This document shows positions 55,349 through 64,000 of a DNA stretch of 64,000 bases, piece by piece. A program made the position numbers and the translations under genes. The DNA comes from Symbiodinium natans (Eukaryota > Sar > Dinophyceae > Suessiales > Symbiodiniaceae). How positions within the stretch are numbered: position 1 is the first letter of the stretch; each line of letters opens with the position of its first letter. The DNA is taken from the NCBI GenBank assembly GCA_905221605.1, contig CAJNDS010002768.1, forward strand, positions 765,001-829,000, given 5' to 3'. Under the pieces are notes generated by a model. The model saw only the letters and a list, made by a program, of their open reading frames with translations, was not told where the DNA came from and did no database searches.

Positions 55349-56300
55349 TGGTTATGTCGGCGCAGTTTTGCCGAGTCTCCTCACAATCCCAATGCCAGGA
55401 AAGCAAAGACTCACCTGGGGTTTTCCGTACCTTGTTGGGGCCCTTTTTCAGAGAATCCTACTATTTGGGGGTCTTTCGTAAACCCCCCACCTGGCTCAAG
55501 GTCTGCTGGGACCACCAGAACTGGGCCTGGCCGGGCGGGTATGAGGACAGTTTTTCCACGTGCGACCACATGGCCCAGCAGATGTCCCACTTCTGCCATG
55601 CGGCTGCGCGAACACATCTTGCGCGCCGGCACGGGGTTGCGGACCCACTCGCAGCCTCCGACCCTCACCGTCGTCCTTGGGATTGCTGTCCGGGGGCCAT
55701 TGACGAAGGCGATCCAGGACGCGTCCCCGACGGAGCGGAGCGGGGTATGCTGGAAGCACTCCTCAGCGACTTTGCCTCCATCGTTCCGGCAACTGATGGC
55801 CCACGCAACCTCTGCCTTCACACATGGCTGGACCTTCGGGAGCGTGAGACCATCAAGCCCCTGAGAGTACCCAGGTGGCGGGCGTCCTCCCAGGTGCACG
55901 CCATGGGAACGTCCTGCATACATCCTCGATATTCACCTCGACCGTGTGAGCATAGTCAACCACATGCGACCCGCCATGTCGGGTGGAGGGAGGAAGGAGT
56001 GCGCTGAGGAGGACCAGGCCTATCATTCTGGAAGGAGCCTCGGAGCCCAAAAATGAGCTTCGTGTCCGCAGCTATGGCTCACTTTATATCCTGGGCTCTC
56101 CTTTGCAATCCGACTGAAGCCTGTGCCTATGGGAGGGCGTAGGATTACTTGGAGGTTCAGAGTACTTATAACCCAATTATAAGTGTTGTTACACCCCGCT
56201 TATAAGCCCGCTTCGAGTTGACGTCTGCGAGGATCCCTGTAGAAAGTCCCGCGCTTGAATTCAGAATGTGCGTGATTTCGTGCAAGCTTAACCCTGAACC
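55349..56300. other. GC-rich region open in several frames; gene content unclear
   Basis: Three overlapping ORFs: plus 55,348-56,007 (219 aa), plus 55,307-55,864 (185 aa), minus 55,411-55,923 (170 aa, with NDGGKVAEECFQHTPLR and HLLGHVVARGKTVLIPA). High GC keeps several frames open, so I cannot choose. Minus would agree with the neighbours. It contains one GTTGGGGCCCTT-type repeat (55,434-55,485). Confidence 0.35.
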
Positions 56301-56489
56301 CTAAACCCTAACCCTAAAACCCAAGACCCAAGACACAAGACCCGAAACCAGATTCATGCTACGCCGTGTCGCCGGCACGTATACCTCCTTGCGACTTGGG
56401 TTTGGCTCTGGTCTCTATTTGTTTTAGCCTACCACCGAGAACCCTAGAATAGTTTTGTTCATTTTCTTTGGGGGGAGAGGGGTATTATA

Positions 56490-56632
56490 GTGTGTGTGTG
56501 TGTATATACACACATATATCATTATATATATATATAATGATATATATGTATATAGATATCATTATAAATAAATATATATATTTATTTATTTATTTATTTA
56601 TGTAATTATTTATTTGTATATATACAGGGACT
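56490..56632. repeat. AT-rich microsatellite
   Basis: GT, AT and TTTA simple repeats. Confidence 0.95.
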
Positions 56633-56759
56633 ATGAGGGGCTTACTCCGACCCCTATTTCAGGCTCTTCTCGCTTCCGACCGACACTCTATCTGCATCGG
56701 GCACGCGGCCCCTAAATCGCCTCTTCGCAAAGCGGGATCCTGCTTTAAAACCCTCTGCT

Positions 56760-56852
56760 ACTATTTGCTTAAGAACCCCCGCAAAAAAACACAAAAAATA
56801 GTAATCCTTTTATTGCCCAGATGTCATGCGGGGTTCTTAGGCAAACAATAGT
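56760..56852. repeat. Foldback with arms of about 24 bp
   Basis: CTATTTGCTTAAGAACCCCC (56,761-56,780) pairs with GGGGTTCTTAGGCAAACAAT (56,830-56,849), with small mismatches, around a 45-nt A/T-rich loop. Confidence 0.75.
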
Positions 56853-57263
56853 CTTGGAAAGGGAAAGATCCAAATTCAGACTGTCCACCATCTGAACGTG
56901 CTCCACTGGCTCGCGGGGGGGGGGGGGGTGTCAAGGCGGTTTAGGGTTTAGGATTTAGCGTTTAGGGTTTGGGGTTTGGGGTTTAGAGGTTAGGGTTTAG
57001 GGGTCCAGGGCCACGCCGGAGAACTGTAAGAAAACTGCGTCTCTGAGGATTTAGGGTTTAGGCTTGTAGGGTCTTAGGGGTTTTAGGGGTTTTTTTCGGC
57101 TTTTGGGGGTTTTAGGGTTTAGGGTTTCGGGTGGCATAGGGTTGATAAACCTCGAGTTCAGGGGAGCTTGTAACATTGTATCGCCTCCAACTCACTGAAG
57201 CCCTAAGCCCTAAGCCCTAAGCCCTAAACCCTAAACCCTAGAGTTGGGTTGTTAAGCGATCAG

Positions 57264-57300
57264 ACCCCCCTGGTTCAAAGACACAAGGAACCAGGGGGGT
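57264..57300. repeat. 12-bp hairpin
   Basis: ACCCCCCTGGTT and AACCAGGGGGGT separated by 13 nt. In bacteria this would suggest a terminator; here there is no such context. Confidence 0.8.
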
Positions 57301-58589
57301 GTGGCAGGTGAGGGGGGGGGGATGCAAGCTTATTCGGGTGTGGCGCTTAGGGTTTAGGGTTTAGGATTTTAGGGGTTAAGGGTTTAGGGCATACACTTCC
57401 CTTGGCTTCCTGTGAAGGAGGGTCGGATGAGTTCTGCAAGGCTCCATATTTGCTTTAGGGGTACCTTGTTGGGGTCCTTACTATAAGGGAATCTTGCTAT
57501 TTGGGGATCTACATTGGGAGTCTAGTTCTCTTTGCCTGACTAGTTCCGAGTAGGGAATTCGGGACTTAGGTGCCCGATGTACGCCCTCAAAGGGGCGGAA
57601 AGGGGGATGTACAGTACCGCCAAGTCCGTGACTCCTCTCAAGACTTAGTAAGCTAAACCCTAAAACCCCAAGCCCTATAGCCCTAAAGCCTAAACCACTA
57701 TATAAGCCTTTTGACCCTAAACCCTAGCTCTTCCTGGTCATGATGGAGGGAACTGACCAAAGACGACGGAGTACGTGGGGTTTGGGGAAGAAGGGTTTGG
57801 GGACCCAGGTTTCGGCGTAGGGTTTGGGGTTTCAAGGTTTAGGATTTAGGGTATAGGGTATAGGGTTTAGGGTTTAGGGTCTAGGGTCTAGGGTTCAGGG
57901 TTTGGGGTTTAGGGTTCAGGGTTTAGGGTTTAGGGTTTAGGGGCTCCCCGTTGCCGGGGTCAGGATTCAGGACCAGGGTGGTTCCACGCGCAGACAGGGG
58001 GCAGCAAGTGCCCATCAAGCTCAAAATTGCTTTGAAATTGTCACAAGCGGCGATTTCGGCTACTCAGGTTTTGAGGGTTTAGGGTTTAGGGCTTCGGGTT
58101 GAGGGTTTAGGGTTTGGGGCTTGGGGTTTAAGGCTTAGGGTTTAGGTTTAGGGTTTTCACAAGGGTTTAGGGTTTAGGGTTTAACCCTAAGCCCTAATGC
58201 TTAAACCCTAAAGGGTGGACGGGCTAGGGTTCACTTCTCAGAAGGGGAATCACGGCAACGCACTCGCACAAGTCCGATTCCCTTCCGGAAAGGACTATGA
58301 TGCCCCCTATTGTAATCCCTGTTAAGGGCTGCTAGTACAAGCGGGAACATCCCCTCAAACTCAGCGTCGAATTGCACAGGTTTTGGGCCCAAGCCACGCC
58401 AGTCTGCGACACCAGTGAAGCTTTTAGCCGAAGTCGCTCGCTGTGCTGAAGTGCTGTTTGCTGTGCTGTCTGCCTTCAGCCATACCACGACAAGCCGATA
58501 TGGCGGCTGATCTCAATCACGAGCCCTACATCAATGATGAATCCTACTCATAATAGGCACGATGATAACCATGATATCCCCGACGACAG

Positions 58590-58683
58590 CAACACGACTG
58601 ACGATGATGATAATGACGATGACGATGACGATGACGATGATGATGATGATGATGATGATGATGACGATGATGATGATGATGAT
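58590..58683 (+). repeat. (GATGAY)n microsatellite
   Basis: GATGAC and GATGAT units; it would encode poly-Asp, treated as simple repeat. Confidence 0.95.
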
Positions 58684-58813
58684 GGCAGTGGCAGTGGCAG
58701 TGGCAGTGGCAGTGGCAGTGGCAGTGGCAGTGGCAGTGGCAGTGGCAGTGGCAGTGGCAGTGGCAGTGGCAGTGGCAGTGGCAGTGGCAGTGGCAGTGGC
58801 AGTGGCAGTGGCA
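58684..58813 (+). repeat. (GGCAGT)n microsatellite
   Basis: About 21 perfect hexamers, which give artefactual GSGS, AVAV or PLPL ORFs. Confidence 0.97.
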
Positions 58814-59191
58814 ATAAGAAGAGCACACTAATACAATCGTAGCACAATACTAAACCATACAACAGGACAAGAATACAGGAATACAGTAGTACAATAGTAC
58901 AAGAGCAGAGTAGCACCATAGAATCATGCAATAACTCCCATCACCCATCATCACCAGCAGCATCATACCAAACCGTATTCCATCATAGAGACCCGTGGCG
59001 GGCCCATTGCCTTCGGGTTTACGGCTCAAGGAGTAAAATTCATGGTTTGGGCTGTCGGGCTTCCTTAAGCCCTGAACCCTGAACCCTAAACCCTAAACCC
59101 TAAACCCTAAACCCTAAACCCTAAACCCTAAAGCCTAAACCTGGGCATCCAAAAGGGGCTAGGATTGCGGAGGGGTTGAGGGGGCCTACGC

Positions 59192-59271
59192 CTCCCGCGC
59201 GTCGTGGAATGGTCTGAAGAGCAGTTCAGCAGCTCGGGGCAGCTCCCCCAAGAAAGGCTTGTGCGGCACGT
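59192..59271 (-). CDS. Candidate exon, 80 nt, unidentified gene
   Basis: VPHKPFLGELPRAAELLFRP then FHDARE. Acceptor TTCCAG, donor GC after GAG. It lies 1.3 kb downstream of the PEPCK stop, so belongs to a different gene. Good codon-like composition; family unknown. Confidence 0.5.
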
Positions 59272-60598
59272 CTGGAAAGGTTCCGAATGAGGGTCCCTGT
59301 CTTTTGGCAGAAAGGGAATCCCCCATTTTTGTTTAGGGGGGAATTCCCAATTTCTCAAGGACCCCGACTCAGAATAGCAAAAAGAATTGACAGTTGCTAA
59401 GAGTGGGAACGATCTGTATCACCTCGGCGGACAAGCTACAAATGGAAGGCTTAAGGATTTGCATGCTTTTCCAATAGCCAAAGGATGAAAGGTTAAGCTC
59501 TACGCTCCCTGCATAATACGGCAGTCTGAGGTTCAACGGTTAGGCTAAGCAATAAACCCTATACCCTAAACCCTAAACTCTAAATCCCAGACCCTAAACC
59601 CTAAACCCTAAACCCTAAACCCTAAACTCTAAATCCCAGACCCTAAACCCTAAACCCTAAACCCTAAACCTTAAACCCTACGACCTAAACCCTAAACCCT
59701 AAACCCAAAGGATCTGTGCTACGCGGCTACATGGGCGAGCTGGGCGACATCCAGGGAAGCCAAGGGGGCAAGCAGTCAGGACACACAATCTTCGGGCTTT
59801 AGGGCTTTAGGGCTTTAGGGATTTAGGGTTTAGGGTTTAGGGTTTAGGGTTAGGGTTTAGGGTTTAGCGTTTAGGGTTAGGAAACACAATCTTGGGGCTT
59901 GAGGGTTTGAAGGGGTTTTTGGGGTGTTTTTGGAGGTTTTTGGTGGGTTTTGGGGCTGTTGGCGTTTTTCGGGGTTTTGGGCCTTTTGGGGGTTTTGGGG
60001 GCTTTGCGGTTTTTGGGTTTATTAAGGCTTACGGAGCAACCTATGGGCCCGAAGCCCTCAACCCCAAAACCCTTAAACCCCAACATCCCCAACTCCCAAC
60101 CCCCGAAACCCTAAACCCCGAAACCCCAAAACGCCAAAACCCTAAAACCCTAACACCCCAAAACCCTGGAAACGCTAAAACACACGAAAAAAAAAAAACT
60201 AAACCCGAAAACCCTAAAGCCCCAAAACCCCAAGACCCAAAGACCCCGAACCCCCCAAACCATAAAATTCGAAAACAGAACGGCGCTCCATAACTAGGGG
60301 CCCAAAAAACAACATAAACTGAAGGATTCTATAAACGTGGTTCTCCAGAATCCCCTTTCTAGGGGCCCGTAGGATCCTTACGTTTATGCGGAAACCCCAA
60401 ACCCTAAACCCTAAACCCTAAACCCTAAACCCTGCACCCTAAACCCTAAACCCTAAACCCTAAACCCTCAACCCTAAACCCTAAACCCTAAACCCTAAAC
60501 CCAAACCCTAAACCCTAAACCCTAAACCCTAAACCCTAAACCCTAAACCCTAAACCCTAAGCTAAAGAGAGCCCCTAAAGAACCTTGAGATCCCCGCC
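59272..60598. other. Intergenic or 3'-flanking region of PEPCK, repeat-rich
   Basis: CCCTAAA blocks (59,565-59,705), TTTAGGG blocks (59,820-59,880), an A/C-rich stretch, and CCCTAAA arrays at 60,384-60,560. One island (59,715-59,770) reads LRGYMGELGDIQGSQG on the plus strand. No polyadenylation signal is recognised. Confidence 0.5.
60384..60560 (-). repeat. CCCTAAA array
   Basis: About 24 heptamers with rare variants, just downstream of the PEPCK stop. Confidence 0.97.
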
Positions 60599-60661
60599 TC
60601 ACTCCGGCGCCGCTGCGCGGATGTCCTCGGAGCAGCCCGACTCGAACTTCTTGAAGTTGTC
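60599..60661 (-). CDS. PCK: PEPCK exon 8 with stop codon (63 nt)
   Basis: DNFKKFESGCSEDIRAAAPE and TGA. Acceptor GCCAG. The NFKKF pattern typically ends ATP-PEPCKs. Confidence 0.93.
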   Translation of the reverse strand, partial: DNFKKFESGCSEDIRAAAPE

Positions 60662-63601
60662 CTGGCTAGGTTGAGGGTTTAGGGTTTAGGGTTTAGGGTT
60701 TAGGGTTTAGGGTTTGGGGTTTAGGGTTTAGGGTTTAGGGTCTAGGGTTTAGGGTTTAGGGTTTAGGATGTGGGGTTTGGGGTTTAGGTTCTAGGCTGTA
60801 GGTTTAGGGTGTGGGGTTCGGGGGGCAGGGCTCAAAGGTCCCAAGTAAAGCGGAAGCCCCCAAGCAGCAGGGCCTTGAAGAGCTGCGCCAGCTTCTCAGA
60901 GGCCTTGTTGAACTCATCCTGGGTAGGGTTTAGGGTTTAGGGTTTAGGGTTTAGGGTTTAGGGTTTAGGGTTTAGGGTTTAGGGTTTAGGGTTTAGGGTT
61001 TAGGGTTTAGGGTTTAGGGTTTAGGGTTTAGGGTTTAGGGTTTAGGGTTTAGGGTCTAGGGTTTAGGGCTTCGGGTTTGGGGTGTAGGGTCATGAGGAGG
61101 GGCAAAATGAGTTCCACGCCTTCCGCCTTTATCAGCAGCGAAAAACCCACAAGCAGTCCCCAAACCCCTAAACGCCACTCAACCCTAAACCCCGCACCCT
61201 CCTAGACTTCCAAACCTTCACCCCTGAAGCTACATGTCTCCAAAAACCATGGAATCAAAAGGTTAAGCTGAATATTCTTCCTATTGCAACCTAAAGAAAC
61301 CCCCGAGAGAGGAAACAAAAAAAAACATGTTCAAGTATTGGCTCAGTAAGCTTAAACGCCAAACCCTAATCCCTAAACCCCTAACCCCCTAAACCTCGAA
61401 ACCCCTGAACCCTAAAACCCCTAAACCCCTTAACCCCTAAACCCTAAACCCCAAACCCTAAACCCTAAGCCCTGCCTGGTTGGCCCAGGTCTTGTTCGGC
61501 ATGAGCATCTTAGGATCCACGTTTGGGCAGGACTTCGGCACCTTCACCGCGTCGAGGGTTTAGGGTTTAGGGTTTGGGGTTTAGGGGAGAGGGTTTAGGG
61601 TTTAGGGTTTAGGGTTTAGGGTTAAAGGGCTGAGGTCTGAAGGGGCTTGCTGGGTGAAGGGAGCTCCTATAAACCTCATAAACCTCATAACCCCCCAACA
61701 ACCCGACATTCAAAACCGTACAAAACCCATAAACCCACTAAACCCTATAAACCCTACAAACCCTGCAAACCCTACAACCCTATAAACCCTATAAACCCTA
61801 CAAACCCTACTCCTCTGAAGCCTATAAACGCAAGACCCTCAACTCCCCTTTTGGGGCCTGCTGAAGGGGGAAACTTTTCTTCGAAAGCAGCCCCCAAGAT
61901 CGGACCCACCCTGGAGCCTGTAAACCCTAATCTGACTCTACACCCTAAACTCTACAAACCCCAAGCCCTGACCTCTACACCCAAAACCCTAAACCCTAAA
62001 CCCATTCACTCCAAACCTCACATATGGCTGTGGAGTTGTCCGGGCCTGGAGGTTAAACCGCGGAAAGCTCTCGTACCTTTGCCCCGCGTGAACGGTTTAG
62101 GGTTTTGGTCCTTCTCTGTCAGGGTTTGGGGTTTAGGGTTTAGGGTATAGGGTCTAGGCTAGGGTTTAGGTTTCCAGCAGCCCTCCCTACCGCTGGAAAG
62201 GGGCCAGTCTTAGGGTTTAAGGCTAACCTGCAGGCCAGGTGGCTGTGCTTTGGCCAAGTCCCCGGAGTGGATGGCATCGATGATGGCCCGAGTGTCCTGC
62301 TAAGATCATCGCTAGCTGGAGAGCCATGTAAGGTACTTCTGTCCCCTAACGCCCTCAACCCTAAAAACCCTCGAACCCTAAAACGTTAAGATCATCAGAA
62401 TCCCCTAAACCCTAAACCCTAAACCCTAAACCCTAAACCCTAAACCCTAAACCCTAAACCCTAAAACCGACCTCCTATATAAAACACTCGAAACCTGCAA
62501 GCCTGAAGGGTCCCTCAGGCAGACGCACGGAAGGCTGGAACGCCAGCAGGAGACCCCAGTTAAGGTACTTTCTCGCCTGAACCCCTATAAACCCTGAACC
62601 CTGAACCCTGAACCCTGAACCCTAAACCCTAAACCCTAAACCCTAAACCACCTGCACCGAAATGGCCTGCCTTGAGGCTCATTCGATGGCCCGAACCGAA
62701 GCCGCCTCCTGTCCAGCCGGTGTTGATCAGCCACGCCTGGGAATCTTCAGAATGCGGTTAAGTGGGGTTTAGGGTTTGGGGTTTAGGGTTTAGGGTTTAG
62801 GGTTTAGGGTTTAGGGTTAGGGTTTAGGGATTTTCGGGTTTGTAAGATGCAAGGTAAAACCGGGGTCTCGGGTTGAACTAAACCCATCAGCCAACAAAAC
62901 GAACAGCGCTGGGGACGCAGCGTTGACGTGGTGCTTGGCCATGTTGTCGGCCAACAGCTCCGCGTACTTTGCAGGATGCCAGACCTGTCCAAGGGGAAAG
63001 GCACCATAATGTTTGGGGTTAGCTTGGGGTTTAAGGTTTAGGGGTTGGAGTCTGGGGATAGGATTTTGGGTTTGGAGTTTAGGTCTTGAGCGACATGTCT
63101 TCGGATGAAGTGCACGACTCTGGCAAACTGTGCTTCAGGTGCTGGGCTGGTCTAACCCACAGAAGCGGCTTTTCTTCTGCAAACGCAGCCACTTGAAACG
63201 CTAAAACCAAGTCCTTACGCCCGAAGCGTAAACACTGAGCCCTAGACCCAAAACCGCAGAAACCTCAAGCCCTAAACCCCAAACCCTAGAACCCTCAAAC
63301 AAACCCCAAACCCTAAACCCTAAACCCCAAACCTTAAACCCTAAACCCCACCTAAGCCCTAAACCGCAAGCCCTAAACCTCAAACACCAAACCCTAAACC
63401 CCAAACCCTACACCCAAACCCTAACCCCTCAAAGCCTAGACCCAAACCCTAAAGACCCTAAACCAAGCCCTAAACCCCGAACCCCAAACCCTAAACCCTA
63501 AACCCTACACCCAAAACCCTAAACCCTACACCCTAAACCCTAAACCCAACCCCGGGCTCCCCCGCCATGAACGGGGCCCCGAAGCAAGCGGAGAACGTCG
63601 C
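60599..63601 (-). CDS. PCK: ATP-type phosphoenolpyruvate carboxykinase, last 8 exons
   Basis: Converts oxaloacetate and ATP to phosphoenolpyruvate, ADP and CO2 (gluconeogenesis or carbon shuttling). Eight in-phase minus-strand exons give 144 codons and a stop: ATFSACFGAPFM, VWHPAKYAELL, WLINTGWTGGGFGSG, RMSLKDTRAIIDAI, FPRFNLQVPKSCPNVDP, then the C-terminal helix LAQLFKDNFKKFESG. The NTGWTGG and TFSACFGAPF motifs are characteristic of the ATP-dependent family. All seven visible introns use GC donors and AG acceptors and consist of telomere-like repeats. The gene continues beyond the right edge of the window, with most of the enzyme, including the P-loop, outside. It points the same way as PARG. 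Confidence 0.95.
60874..60918 (-). CDS. PCK: PEPCK exon 7 (45 nt)
   Basis: DEFNKASEKLAQLFK, start of the C-terminal helix. Acceptor CCCAG, donor GC. Confidence 0.93.
60923..61063 (+). repeat. TTTAGGG array
   Basis: About twenty uninterrupted heptamers directly upstream of PEPCK exon 7; in transcript sense it is a CCCTAAA tract leading into CCCAG. Confidence 0.97.
61476..61541 (-). CDS. PCK: PEPCK exon 6 (66 nt)
   Basis: VPKSCPNVDPKMLMPNKTWA then NQ; VP..CP.V....L.P..TW is conserved. Acceptor TGAAG, donor GC. Confidence 0.93.
62046..62076 (-). CDS. PCK: PEPCK exon 5, 31-nt microexon
   Basis: YESFPRFNLQ, the F..FN....P segment. Acceptor AAAG, donor GC. Confidence 0.85.
62232..62296 (-). CDS. 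PCK: PEPCK exon 4 (65 nt)
   Basis: DTRAIIDAIHSGDLAKAQPP then G; follows MSLK as in the family. Acceptor AGCAG, donor GC. Confidence 0.9.
62671..62736 (-). CDS. PCK: PEPCK exon 3 (66 nt)
   Basis: AWLINTGWTGGGFGSGHRMS then LK; the most diagnostic PEPCK exon in the window. Acceptor CCCAG, donor GC. Confidence 0.97.
62922..62984 (-). CDS. PCK: PEPCK exon 2 (63 nt)
   Basis: VWHPAKYAELLADNMAKHHV then N; HP..YAELL is conserved. Acceptor GACAG, donor GC. Confidence 0.95.
63566..63601 (-). CDS. PCK: PEPCK exon 1 of those found (36 nt)
   Basis: ATFSACFGAPFM; acceptor ATTAG, donor GC. It joins the next exon to give APFMVWHPAKYAELL, matching the family spacing exactly. Confidence 0.9.
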
Positions 63602-63654
63602 CTAATGAAGGCGGCATCTGAGGGAGGGCTCAGTGTTCAAAGAGTTTAGGGTTT

Positions 63655-63815
63655 GGGGTGTTTAGGGTTTAGGGTTTAGGGTTTCGGGTTTAGGGTTTAG
63701 GGTTTAGGGTTTAGGGTTTAGGGTTTAGGGTTTAGGGTTTAGGGTTTAGGGTTTAGGGTTTAGGGTTTAGGGTTTAGGGTTTAGGGTTTAGGGTTTAGGG
63801 TTTGGGGTGTTTAGG
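63655..63815 (+). repeat. TTTAGGG array
   Basis: More than twenty heptamers upstream of PEPCK exon 1 (transcript sense), with a T-run/G-run (63,826-63,848) beyond it. Sequence continues as degenerate repeats to the window end. Confidence 0.97.
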
Positions 63816-64000
63816 GTTTCGGTTGTTTTTTTTTGGGGGGGGGGGGGTTTGTTTGTTGGGTTCTGGGGCATTTTGAAGTGGTTGAAGGGGTTTGGGGTTT
63901 AGGGGTGTTATCGTTGGTTTGGGGTTTAAGGCTTTGGCAGGTCTTCAGTAGTGTGGTTTAGGCTCTATTTGAGGTTGCTGGTGTTTGGGGTTCCTGGTAC

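Larger units (their letters stand above)
57301..59191. other. Repeats, microsatellites and two exon-like islands
   Basis: Minus-strand islands: about 57,945-58,060 (EIAACDNFKAILSLMGTCCP then LSARGTTLVLNP; plus also open) and 58,231-58,488 (85-codon ORF with FEGMFPLVLAALNRDYNRGH). Neither is identifiable. Also a GTTGGGGTCCTT-type repeat (57,460-57,525), telomere-like blocks and the microsatellites listed below. Confidence 0.45.

Noticed and set aside
57264-57300. Rho-independent-type terminator
   Set aside because: The hairpin exists, but there is no U-tract and the genome is eukaryotic.
58534-58931. Asp-rich/GSGS and LPLP proteins
   Set aside because: Pure microsatellite translation in three frames and both strands.
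13207-63815. True chromosome end (telomere)
   Set aside because: Arrays are short, interrupted, in both orientations and flanked by exons; none runs to a sequence end as a terminal tract would.
1-64000. Dinoflagellate spliced-leader relics, tRNA or rRNA genes
   Set aside because: None recognised by eye on either strand.

Overview
The window looks like nuclear DNA of a dinoflagellate. The reasons are: plant-type telomere-like heptamers (TTTAGGG/CCCTAAA) everywhere; many tiny exons with AG acceptors but donors that are often GC or GA instead of GT; readable genes all on the minus strand; and a Ty1/copia element of the divergent kind known from these algae. Genus cannot be told. No tRNA, rRNA or bacterial-type operon was seen.

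Bases 1-12,890 are almost pure satellite: a GA-rich cluster, a 16-copy 88-bp array, AT-rich palindromes, GGCC hairpins, 9-bp AATTAATTG/C foldbacks, a 31-bp array, a 55-bp array, then the GA-rich cluster again in inverted orientation. Much of the block is mirror-imaged around about 6-7 kb. A 100-N assembly gap lies at 5,435-5,534.

Bases 13,147-41,800 hold a poly(ADP-ribose) glycohydrolase (PARG) gene on the minus strand, which conventional ORF finding misses completely. I recovered 19 exons of 21-91 nt that join in phase at all 18 junctions and encode about 377 residues, including the GGG-X7-QEE catalytic loop and the TGNWGCGAFGG motif. The introns are mostly telomere-like repeats. Both ends of the protein are missing. 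One intron (8,9) carries an intact-looking 7,405-bp copia retrotransposon (26,473-33,877) with identical 309-bp LTRs and a 5-bp ACCCT target duplication. It has gag, a gag-protease frame, pol with an N-terminal methyltransferase-like domain, and an extra ORF overlapping the pol hinge. Another intron (14,15; 7.4 kb) holds a unique region with a tandem duplication of about 0.9 kb.

Bases 41.8-60.6 kb hold more exon-like islands on the minus strand. The best chain (49,023-55,348) is a multi-exon gene I cannot name. Bases 60,599-63,601 are the last eight exons of ATP-type phosphoenolpyruvate carboxykinase, also minus strand; the seven visible introns are all GC-AG.

Two architectural themes stand out. 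First, in transcript sense most introns open with (TTTAGGG)n and close with (CCCTAAA)n before the AG, so each intron could fold on itself. Second, a family of at least five array-bearing elements shares ends but carries a different roughly 20-63-bp tandem core in each copy. Exon calls were made by eye, choosing splice sites partly for frame continuity. PARG and PEPCK are independently supported by family motifs; the unnamed gene is not.
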